From NCBI GenBank assembly GCA_041690355.1, contig JAWLHK010000005.1, forward strand, positions 62,001 to 126,000: DNA of 64,000 bases, in the 5' to 3' direction. The DNA comes from JAWLHK01 sp041690355 [NCBI: bacterium]. GTDB lineage: Bacteria > J088 > JAWLBW01. How positions within the stretch are numbered: position 1 is the stretch's first letter; the number at the start of each line of letters is the position of its first letter. The notes under the pieces were generated by a model. The model was not told the DNA's origin. It did no database searches and worked only from the letters and a program-made list of their open reading frames with translations. A program made the position numbers and the translations under genes. Shown piece after piece: positions 7,487 through 16,600 of this stretch.

Positions 7487-8021
7487 TTACCGGCGCACCC
7501 CTTCGGAACGCAGAATATCCAGGCGCGTTTTCATGGCTTCGATGCGTGCCGTGACCGTCGGGTCGGTCGTCGCCGCGGCCAGCGTGAGGGTTTCCGCGTT
7601 TCCGCCGCTGCCTCGCAGGCGGGCCAGCTCGCGGACGTCTTCGATGAGCCCCTGCCACGCCGCCTGGGCGATGGGGTTGCCGAGGTCGTTCGTGAGGGCG
7701 AGCACCGTGAAGGTCTCGTCGCCATCCGCATCCGCCGTCGAGAACGTGTCGAGCGGAACCGCCGGAAGCTCGACCCGCCCGGCCAGATCGAGGATTTCAT
7801 TCAGGAGCTGCAGATCTTCGAAGCTGAACAGCCCGAAGAACTGGGTCACAAACGGCTCGACCTGCTCGGTCGGAATGTCGCGCATGTCGGTCAGCAACTG
7901 ATCGACGGCGTCCTGCAGGCGTCGTATCCTCTGCCGCCGACGCCTTGACTTCGTCGAGGGTGAGCAGGCCGCTCGCGAGCGACACTAAAACCGACTCCGT
8001 ACCGCTGTAAGAATCGAGCAA
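7487..8021 (-). pseudogene. Degraded gene of unknown family (frameshifted)
   Basis: Two adjacent minus-strand frames read as one protein if joined. The first part (LVSLASGLLTLDEVKASAAE, 8021 to about 7925) shifts near 7915 into a second frame beginning LQDAVDQLLTDMRDIPTEQV and ending TARIEAMKTRLDILRSEGV at 7487. The composition is ordinary for this genome but no family is recognised. It lies between the immunity-like membrane gene and S23 unit 1, in the RHS accessory region, and is probably a relic of a displaced cassette. No good start codon is visible. An intact counterpart elsewhere would settle the original protein. Confidence 0.45.
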
Positions 8022-8045
8022 GCGATGCCCTCGGCGACGCGACTA

Positions 8046-8465
8046 TCAACCCACGCGATGTCCTCTGAGTTGTCGCTTGCTGGACCACTCGATGCCTCCC
8101 GCAATCAGTAACCCGGATAGACAGAATACGGTATACATTCCAAAAGCTTGATATTCATTCGTGTACATCCCGGACACTCGTGCGTAGCCATCAATCACGG
8201 CATAGGCAACTGCCAACACAACGAGATAAGCTATTGACCAAGCAGACACTCTCCATCTGAGTCCAATGAAATTCGCTGCTGTCCTTCCGATCAGGCCGAA
8301 CACCAATCCCGCCAGGGTATAGATACCAAGGTACGCACTTCCGAACAGGGCGACCTCTCCAAGATCGTTATCCAGGAAGATCAATGAGCTTAGAATCGCC
8401 CCTCCAATAAACAAGTACGCACCGGCCAATGGTGCAAGACAAATCAGGACTGGGTCTGGCATCAT
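8046..8465 (-). CDS. Four-TM membrane protein, putative immunity protein of the adjacent RHS toxin
   Basis: This 139-residue protein has about four hydrophobic helices (LICLAPLAGAYLFIGGAI, FGSAYLGIYTLAGLVFGLIG, AWSIAYLVVLAVAYAVI, MYTVFCLSGLLIAGGI) and a basic C-terminus (SSKRQLRGHRVG). It starts three bases after the stop of the RHS C-terminal fragment on the same strand, which is the standard place for an immunity gene in polymorphic-toxin loci. Membrane immunity proteins commonly protect against pore-forming or membrane-acting toxins. No family is recognised; the role is inferred from position only. Confidence 0.6.
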   Translation of the reverse strand: MMPDPVLICLAPLAGAYLFIGGAILSSLIFLDNDLGEVALFGSAYLGIYTLAGLVFGLIGRTAANFIGLRWRVSAWSIAYLVVLAVAYAVIDGYARVSGMYTNEYQAFGMYTVFCLSGLLIAGGIEWSSKRQLRGHRVG

Positions 8466-8468
8466 TTG

Positions 8469-9482
8469 TTACTCACAACAGGTGTACTTTGTTTCGAAGT
8501 CCGGAACTTCAATAAGCGACTTGTGGGTCGGAACGACCAGCGGAATTACCGTTCCTCCTAGTGATTCGCATGCTTTGCAAGCAGGGGGGAGCGGGCCGAT
8601 TGGTCGGCCCGATTTCTCCCTGCCAACCCCTCCAATAGAGTGAACCTCAGAGGAAATCGTCCCCTTGCAGAAGTAGCATTTGAAAACCAGATTGTTACCC
8701 ACGCTCTTGTCCTGCTTGGTGCCAAAGAGCTTATCGAGCTTGTCGCCCCATCCTTGATACCCAATAAACCGACTCCCACAAGTGGTAGCTACTTTTTCTT
8801 GCAAGCACTTGGTCCCAGTACGATCCACATTGGACAGCGGATTTCCTGCAGCATAGATAAATGGCAGTTCATCCACAAATCCAATAGTAACCAGCGGATC
8901 CACCTGCACATACCTTCCCACATCCGCCGCGTACCACCGGTTCCAGTTGTACGCCAGCCCCGACTCGTCATCGCGGAACTGGCCGGGGAACATGAACCGG
9001 TCGTCCACATCGTTCACGAGCGGGACCGTGTCCGACCAGAATGGATCATGCTCCACGTGGCGGACGATTGTCCCGCTTTCATCCGTGAGAAGGATCGGTT
9101 CGCCGAGGATGCCGTTGTGGTACCAGTAGACGGCTGTCGACCGTTGCTCAATGGGCGCCGCGTGCGCCGGCGTGATCCAGAACTCGAGGACCCACGCGGC
9201 GCCTCGCAAGGCATAATTCATCGCCTCCCGCAGCTCCGGATACTCGCGGAACACCTGCACCGCGATCGGCGAGAGATCCCGGTAGTAGAATCGGATGATC
9301 CATTCGCCGAGGTCGTCCCCGGAGAGCACCTGGCCGCGGAACCCACGCAGCACCTGGAGCGCCTGGTGAGAAGCAAGGTCGCATTGGGCCTGGCCGTTGT
9401 AGGCAATGGCTGTTGCGGCGCAACAGCATCCACCGCCTCCGCCGCCTCCGTCGCCCGTCTGGGCGCGCAGGACTTTCGTCAC
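8469..9482 (-). CDS. RHS-core C-terminal fragment with Cys-rich toxin-like end (orphan cassette)
   Basis: From a GTG at 9482 (no ribosome site seen) the frame gives 337 residues. Residues about 19-106 resemble the CFI-box-type C-terminal motif (CCCAATAIAY, VLRGFRGQVLSGDDLGEW, FYYRDLSPIA). Residues about 117-220 are RHS repeat and core (VYWYHNGILGEPILL, GRYVQVDPLV, FIYAAGNPLSNVD). The last ~116 residues form a unique, Cys-rich tail (KCYFCKGT, ACKACES, ends TCCE), as expected for a polymorphic toxin domain. The frame continues open to 9725, but that part overlaps the S23 gene and is unlike RHS. The N-terminal RHS repeats are absent, so it is an orphan 3' cassette, probably silent unless recombined. 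Confidence 0.65.
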   Translation of the reverse strand: MTKVLRAQTGDGGGGGGGCCCAATAIAYNGQAQCDLASHQALQVLRGFRGQVLSGDDLGEWIIRFYYRDLSPIAVQVFREYPELREAMNYALRGAAWVLEFWITPAHAAPIEQRSTAVYWYHNGILGEPILLTDESGTIVRHVEHDPFWSDTVPLVNDVDDRFMFPGQFRDDESGLAYNWNRWYAADVGRYVQVDPLVTIGFVDELPFIYAAGNPLSNVDRTGTKCLQEKVATTCGSRFIGYQGWGDKLDKLFGTKQDKSVGNNLVFKCYFCKGTISSEVHSIGGVGREKSGRPIGPLPPACKACESLGGTVIPLVVPTHKSLIEVPDFETKYTCCE

Positions 9483-9515
9483 GATCTTCGCGAGCGGTTG
9501 GCCATACCGGTCATC

Positions 9516-10077
9516 GGACGTCGGACGCCGGACGTCGGTATCGGAACGAACCGAGGCATTCCCGGCACCATGTAGCGCGGGAGACCGCGACCGTTTACCC
9601 TGCGGAATCCAATACGCTCCAGGGCGTCTCCTGGGACGCTCAGGTCGGGGTTTGGGACTCTGGGCTTGGGAAGCCGGTATTGCCATTCGATAAATACCGT
9701 AGCAGACCGTTGAGCTGGCGTCCAACCCGATGCAGCGTCTCGCTCACTGCACGCCCGCTTTCCGGATCCATGAATTTCAAACGCTCGGCCAGCAGAAGCT
9801 GCGTCTCGACCTCGCAAAGCGAACCTCGGGAGACACGAAGATGGTAGATGAACTCATTGTCGCTTCTTCGGCCGTGCCCCTCCGCGATATTCGACGGGAC
9901 CGACACGGCAGCACGCTCGATCTGCTGACACAGTGAATAACGCTGCTCTTTCGGGAAGTTCTTCGACAGCCGATAGACCTCCTCCGCAAGATCCATTGCC
10001 CCCTGCCACACGTCCAGGTCCTTGAACGATTTTCCTCGCATACCCCCTCCTTTTCGAGCGAGTATATGCTCCCCCCG
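9516..10077. mobile_element. Putative S23 mobile unit, copy 2 (right array lost)
   Basis: This segment is a near-perfect direct copy of 6868-7429, starting with the array GGACGTC, GGACGCC, GGACGTC (9516-9544). Homology stops around 10075, about 20 bp before the point where copy 1 carries its right array; unrelated sequence follows here. The RHS frame to its left is interrupted about 270 bp further into the gene than in copy 1, so the two units sit at different sites. Confidence 0.5.
9640..10041 (-). CDS. Four-helix-bundle protein (S23/IVP family), copy 2
   Basis: The 133-residue product is identical to that of 6992-7393, with the same ATG (10041) and the same strong AAGGAGGGGG ribosome site. 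Identity extends through the surrounding DNA, so the duplication or gene conversion is recent. It lies upstream of the RHS orphan cassette on the same strand. No cofactor or catalytic residues are expected for this family; the role is unknown. Confidence 0.85.
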   Translation of the reverse strand: MRGKSFKDLDVWQGAMDLAEEVYRLSKNFPKEQRYSLCQQIERAAVSVPSNIAEGHGRRSDNEFIYHLRVSRGSLCEVETQLLLAERLKFMDPESGRAVSETLHRVGRQLNGLLRYLSNGNTGFPSPESQTPT

Positions 10078-10118
10078 CAGTGCGCACCTGCCGCTGAGAA
10101 CGAGGCGATGCCATAGAA

Positions 10119-10592
10119 TCAGTCAGCCAAAGGCATCGACACCCAGGTTTTCGACTCGACATCCCCGTAGTATAGAACCGCTGCCTTTTCAAAGTATTCG
10201 ACAATAACACCGTCATATTGAAGCTTGATCGTTTTCGCTTTTTCGCTCGATGCACGAGATGATGAATAAGTGCGACCGGACGCTGCTTTTCGCAGGAAGG
10301 CAATTCCATCATTCCGCGAGCCGAGCTCTTGATGAAACGTCACGCGGCAATCGGCATCACACACGACAACTTCAAATCGAAGCCCATTGGATAGCTTTCG
10401 AAGGATTGCAGCCCCTTTATTCTCCGGGCCAAAGATCACGCGGACGATTCCCGGTGTATCAGGCGCTTTTGCAGCAGCGTCCGAATCAAGGTCACCCTTT
10501 TCTACTATTGTCGCATTGCGTGAGTGGAGCCATTGGTCAAGCCCCCGGGGCTCCGATGATAGAACTGTGGCGATAACAAGAATCGCGATCAT
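10119..10592 (-). CDS. Exported protein, putative immunity protein of a lost RHS toxin
   Basis: This 157-residue protein starts MIAILVIATVLSSEPRG, a short signal or anchor sequence, followed by a mixed alpha/beta domain (IVRVIFGPENKGAAILRKLS, LRFEVVVCDADCRVTFHQEL, KLQYDGVIVEYFEKAAVLYY). No family is recognised. Its ATG at 10592 overlaps (ATGA) the stop codon of an RHS-toxin-like tail at 10589-10695, the usual coupling of toxin and immunity genes. A longer start at 10616 would run into that tail and is less likely. The immunity role is inferred from this arrangement. Confidence 0.55.
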   Translation of the reverse strand: MIAILVIATVLSSEPRGLDQWLHSRNATIVEKGDLDSDAAAKAPDTPGIVRVIFGPENKGAAILRKLSNGLRFEVVVCDADCRVTFHQELGSRNDGIAFLRKAASGRTYSSSRASSEKAKTIKLQYDGVIVEYFEKAAVLYYGDVESKTWVSMPLAD

Positions 10593-10695
10593 AAGTCGAC
10601 CCCTACCTTCTTGCAATCACAGGCGGCTGGGACGCCAGACTTGTTCCCACCCTGCTGAAAATGCCAATGGTCGAGAAATCGATCCCCCCGCTCAT
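10589..10695 (-). pseudogene. Remnant of an RHS C-terminal toxin (last ~35 residues)
   Basis: The minus frame ending at 10589 reads ERGDRFLDHWHFQQGGN, then KSGVPAACDCKKVGVDL and stop. A DHWHF-type ending is common in RHS/YD-repeat toxin domains. It begins directly after the stop of the giant lipoprotein gene, with no start of its own, and its stop overlaps the next gene as ATGA. It appears to be the last piece of a toxin whose body was lost by recombination while its partner gene survived. Confidence 0.45.
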
Positions 10696-13600
10696 TTACT
10701 TCCGCTGCTTCCGTATAGCGGCTTTCACGGCGCGGCCCACAGCCTCGGCGGTCGGCTCGAGGACCGGGTTGCCGTCGACGAGAACCACCGGAAGCCTGCC
10801 GGGAAATGCAGAATGGCGCTGAGCCGTGTCCATGATCGCGTCCATGGCTTCTGCATGCTTGTCCGAAAAGAGGCACTGACGGAAGTCCTTCCGACTGAGC
10901 TTCGCCTTTTCGGCGACGGCAAACAGATCGTCAAAACCCTCGACCCGGGCGTCGAACAGCAACGCGTGGAAGTCCTGCAATCGCCGCTTCTCTGCCGCAC
11001 AGAGTTGCGCCCGAAGCATGTAGGGGGTCGTCTCGTTCCAACTCATCGGCATGCCGACGACGAGGAGACCAGCCTCCGGGTGCTTCTGAGGAAGCTCCGC
11101 GAGCGCCGTCTTGAAGAACGTCTTCTCGTCCGCCGAATACGCTTGAAAGGCAAGAACCTCGACCTTCGCGTTGGAGCGCCCCTGGTACGGTAGCGATGTC
11201 CTGCCGGGCTCGCCGAGAATGTCCCGGATCGCGTTTCGCAGTTCACCTTCGCGGGCACGGCCCCTGGTCTGGCCGCGCCGGAAACCGGGCACGGGCGAAC
11301 CGGCCGCTTTCACGTACTGCCGGCTGCGGGCGGGCGGCCAGGCTTCGGCCATCCGTCCGAAGCATGCCTGGAATGCCCCAGTATCAAGCCCTGCCTCGCC
11401 GGCCAGGTCCTGGAACCCCTTGTTACCCCACCGGTCACGCTCGGAGAACAGAGTTCTCAGATAGCGATCGAGCTTGCCCCCATCATGGGCGCAGTGGACG
11501 GCAAGCGCCGCATCATGTCCTGCGTCGAGCATCGGCGCCGGGTACACGGCGATCCGCAATCGACCCTCTGCTTTGCGCAAGACTTCGGGGGCCAGCTCCC
11601 GGAGGAACCTCGACGCGAACGGCTGTGCGTAATCCAGCCAGACTTCGAGGGTCTCGGCGGCGTCGGCTGGCCCGAGCAGAATCGGTTTCTCCATGGCCAC
11701 CGGTTCATTCGATCCGGGGGCGACCGACGCCTGCACCACAGAAGCCTGCGAACTCGGGCTGCTCTCCTGTGCAGCCGGTGCCGGCTCGGCTTTCGATTGC
11801 GCCGGCGCCGCGCCGCCAAGCGCCGCCTGAACCGCCTCTTCGTAGTGGGACATCGGCATGAGCCCCACGATGGTCTTGTCGCCGATCTGCATGTAGGGGA
11901 GGGCCTTGACTCGTCTCCGATCGCCTTCGGCGACGTCGGCGAACACAGCTTTCATCTGCTCGGGGTCTTCCTGGCAGGCCGCGAACTTCACCAGGTCGAG
12001 CCCGAGTAATTTCGCGAACGTGCGCAGCTCTTCGGCCGACCCGCGCCCGAGGTTCGAGAGCACCAGGCCCTGATAAGCAGCCAGCTTGTCCTGGGCATGC
12101 GCGCAACGGACCGCCACAGCAGTCAGGAGCGAGCTGTGCCCGGTCTGGGGACGATCGTAGAAGCTGAACCGGAGCTGCGGGAAACGCTCTGCAAGTCTGG
12201 TGATGACCTCCATATGCAGCCGGGCGCTCATACTCCCCTGATAGTCGTGATAGACGACCACCTCGAGAGCCGGCTTTTCCGCCCCCCACGCGGGTCGTTC
12301 GGCCTTCCCAGCAGTCTGCGTGCGAGGCGGCGAGGGAGCGTCGGCTGCCTGCGTCGCGGATACCCCCGCGGCGTTCAACCGTTCTGCAGCAACGCGCAGC
12401 AGGCCCCGATCCGTTCCAACATAGAGATGTCCCGCCCGATCGGCGGCCACCGCGTGCACGACCCCCGCTCCGGGCCCCCAGCGGGTCACTCCGGGAAGGC
12501 GGTCGTTCAGATCCGCAAGCAGCTTCCACTCTCCCCTCTGGAGCCGGAGCAACCCTGCGGCGGAGCCGAACACCCAATCGTCGGTACCTAGACGGGCGCC
12601 ACGGGTTCCCATGTACAGGGCCGGTGTCGTGCGGTAGATCGCCTGATAAGTCCGATCGAACTCGGCATACGGTCTCCAGGCATCCCCCTCATGACGGACG
12701 AATCCTTTCAGCGTCCCCACGACCGCAACGCCGGGCTCCATCGGGGTATAGGCCGTGGCGAACCAGATCTTCGTTTCGTCCGAAAGGGAGAGCCGTTCGA
12801 AGCGCTCGCCATTCCACTCGAGCACCCCACCCACGAGCGGCGCGCCGTTCAGAATCCGGTGATTCTCATCCGAGCAGACAACCCTGACCTTGCCCGCATG
12901 GGTGAGATGGAGCGTGGCGGGCAGATCGCTCCGGGCGGGGAACTGCTCCGGATCGGTCGCCCAGGAGAATTTCTGCAGCCGCCCTTCATGCCAGCGGACG
13001 ACCCACGGCGGCGCGGTCATCCAGACGGCGCCATCGGGGGCCGTGAGGAAATCGATGATAGGATCGGAAATGCCGGCTTCCTTCAGATCGACGCGCTGCT
13101 CGACTGCGTCGGCTTCAGGGTGAATCGCGTACAGCACGGCGTGCTCGGCGAACAGCACTTCGCCGGCCGCTCCCTCGCGCAGTCGGCGGGTCGTCTTCGC
13201 TGCGACCATGCGGGGCTCGAGTTGACCGTCTGTATTCAGCACATCGATGCGATCCGCGCGTGCAAGGTAGAGTTTCTGGCCGCCGGCGGCAGAGAGCATA
13301 TCGAGCACGGGCCCGTCGGTCAAGCTCTGCAACGACGGGTCTGCGCGCCAGAAATCGGTCGCGGTCATGAGCACGGCATGCCCGACGGAAGCGACCGCGC
13401 CGAAAACGGGTTGCGCCTGGCCATCGCGGACGACGTGGAGCGGTTCGGTGCGGTGCGCGGCATAGAGGTAGACTCCGCGGGGCGTCAGCAGGCCGAGCGC
13501 AGCCCGGCGCCCATCAAGGGGAATACTCGTCAGGCCGTTCACCGGAAGGCCCGGCGGAATGCCGCGCAGGGGAACGGCAACCGTGCGGCCCTTCAGAGTC

Positions 13601-16600
13601 ATCAGCCGCTCGGGCACCCCCCGCCGCAGCACAAACGTCTCGCCTCCGGCGACCGCGACATCGTCTACCCGGCCGGGCAGAATGAATCTCCCCTTTGAAC
13701 GGCCCGACTGCTCGACAAGACCCGAGGGCATGGCCAGCAGCAGCGTCTCGCCCACCTGCGCGGCCGCCACCGCATCACGCGGCAACGATCCGGGGCGGGG
13801 CCTTCCGGCAAGCAACAGCTCGGCACCGCGGGTTCCTCGGTAGACACCCGCCCTCCCCGCTTGCGCCTCGCGCTTCACGGCTCCCGAAGCATCCATTTGC
13901 AGGAGCTGCTCGCCCGTTGACGCCTTGACGATTCCGGAATCGCTCACGACCACGCGGGCCGGCCCTTTCAGCGATGCGCCATGGGGCGCAGGGCTCCAGA
14001 GCCCCGGGTCGCCGAAAGCCGACTCCGCGAACAGCGAAGCACCCGCGAGCGTCTGCAATGGTTCCGCCTCGACCGTCTTCAGGGCACGCTCGGCCGCAGC
14101 ATTCCCGGCAGCCGCCTGGCGTTCGACGGCATCGAGCAGCAGGCTCCAGGTATCCCAGTCTTCGAGCGTGACGCCGTCCGGGCGGGTGCGGGACAGCAAC
14201 TCGTGAGCACTCAGAAGCACTTCGCGCTGCATCTCCCGCCAGGCGTCCCCTTCGCGGCCCGCAGCGGTCCGTCCGACAAAGCGCAGCACCTCCCACGCCT
14301 CTTCGGCCGCCGAAAGCCGCGCGCCAAGGTGCGCCTGCAGCTCGCGGGCAAGGGCGAGCCCCGCGCGCAGGGCCTCCAATTCGGACCCCTTGACTGCCGC
14401 CGCACTCATGGCCTCGGCGTAGGCGAGCCGCAGGCGGGCGACCGAGGGTGGATCTTCGAACAGTTCGGGCACCGAGCCAGGTTCGAAGCCGAACGTCTCG
14501 CGCAGAATGACGCGCACCTGGCGGATATCCGGATCGGCACCCCCGTTTTCGCGCAGGAACTCGGCGAGCGGGAACCGGCGCCCCTGGTATTCGAGCTCCA
14601 TCCCCTCTCCGGTGGCGAGCGGATGGAAGAGCAGCGTGCCATACCGGTTCGTCTCGATGGTAGCAAGTCGCGAACCCTCATACACGAGGGTCGCGCGGAA
14701 ATCCGCCGACGTCGTCACCCCCCGCAGATATTCCCCTTCATCGTCATACCAGGCGCGCACCCAGGCCTCGCCCACACGGACTTCGACGGGGCGCCCCGAA
14801 ACCGGATGGTCCACTCGAATCTCTTCCCGGCCATTCGCATGGCGGATGATGACCCTGCCCCTGGCCGCGTCGACCTTGACCTCTGCCGACTCGGTCTGGG
14901 ACTTCTGGCGGGCGCTGTCGAACCACGCGATGTAACGCAGACTGTTACCGATACCCGGAACGCGCCGGTACTGCGCGGTGTACGCCAGACGGTGATTTCC
15001 GAGCTGGCCGAACGCCTCCCCCTGATGAGAGAGGTTGACCGAGTTGGGCTCGATGCCGCGCAGCCTCTCTGTCAGCAGAAGCGCCACAGCCGGGCTGCCT
15101 CCGTACATGACGTGCAGCTGGATCAGCATCCGAAGCCGATAGACCGACGTGGGGGCGCGGTCGAGGTAGCGCGAAGCAATGGACAGTCCCGATCGCCCCC
15201 CGATCCCGCCCTGGGTGGCCGCGTCCCAGATCAGGTCGCCGTCATCCGGATTCCGTTCGAGGGCGTGCGCGAGGGCCTCGCGCGCCGCATCGCGATCGGC
15301 TTTGGCGACCAGTGCGAAGTACCGGAACTTGCGGGCGAAGCCGGGCCGGCCGCCCATGGCTTCGTAAGCACCGATTTGACGGAGCGTCTCGTCAGCCTGG
15401 CCCGCCTCGATACTACCGTCGCGCAGGTCAGCCACGAGCGTTTCGATGCGTGCCTCCTGCATGGCGAGCCGATCCCCGAACGGCGCCTCTTCGAGGTCGT
15501 CCGCAATCCGATCGAGATGCTTGCCGATGCGTTCAAAGTCCTTCAAGCGCAGAAGTGCGCGCACATAAATTCCGTGCGGCCAGAACCGGCCCGGATTCCG
15601 TTCGGCGGCTTCGCGAAGCGCTTCGTTCCACGCGCGCTCCTCGTCGCCCCGCTCGATGTGGAACCCGTCCCATACCGACGGCGACCAGACGTACCGTTCC
15701 CGAAGACGCTGGTGGTGAAGCGGGGCGGCATCGCTCCCCCCCAGCCGGATATCCCCTACATAGTCTTCGAACGAACCAGGAGCCGCGTGGCCGACCGACT
15801 TTTCGAGCAGCGTGACGGCCTTCGCACGGTCGCCCAGCGACTCGTAGGTTTGCGACAGACGGCGAAGCAGCGACGGCGAACCGGGGTAGGACTCCATTGC
15901 GCGTTCCGCGATCCTGTCCAAGGTCTGGCGGCCCAATCCTGGCGACGCGGCAAGCAGCCATTCGTACGTCACATGCGTCAGCTGCGCATCGAGAAGACCG
16001 TCGGGAAGTTCACCGCCCGCGCGTCCCGCGAGCCGTCCCCACGCAAACGCCATGGCACGCCGGTCCGGAGTCGCCCCCCGCGTTACGGCCGTCACAGCCC
16101 ATGCATACGCCGCAGCATAATTCCGGCTCGCCGACAGAGAGAAGGCAAGCAGCGCGGCCCCGGCAGCCGAGCCGCCCTTCGCGGCGCGTTGCGTTGCCCG
16201 CAGAGCGCGCCCTTGATGACCGGCCTTCGACCATGCCGCATGCACGGCGCGAATCCTCTCCTCATCATTGATGATATCGGCGGCGACCGTTTCAACCGCA
16301 GCGGCCTCGTCGAGGCGGGCCAGGACCTCTAGCAGCTTTCCCCGCAGCCGGTCGCCGAGCATGGGAAACGGGTACCGCGCAAGCGCCTCTTCCAGCTGCA
16401 CCCTCGCCGTGTCGATGTGGCCCGTTTGAATCCAGCGGTCGGCCAGCCAGAGCACCGCGAACGGATCTTCCCCCTCTTCGTTCATCCACTCTGCAACGGC
16501 GAAGGCTTCTTCGTACGGATCGGCGGGACGCCAGCGAAGCACCCGGCTGACCATACGTGCAAGCGGCGTATCCTTCTGCGCCCCCTCGAAAACCAGTTCC

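Noticed and set aside
6992-10041. Diversity-generating retroelement suggested by Avd-like S23 proteins
   Set aside because: No reverse transcriptase, template repeat or variable repeat was found near any S23 copy.
10589-10876. A 95-codon frame with a full start, covering the toxin tail
   Set aside because: Its upstream part overlaps the giant lipoprotein gene in another frame and looks like shadow coding; only the last ~35 codons resemble a toxin end.
13981-16332. Long plus-strand open frame (783 codons) opposite the giant lipoprotein gene
   Set aside because: It is a shadow frame in high-GC DNA; the composition is Arg/Gln-rich with no domain, and the minus strand has a signal peptide, repeats and recognisable domains.
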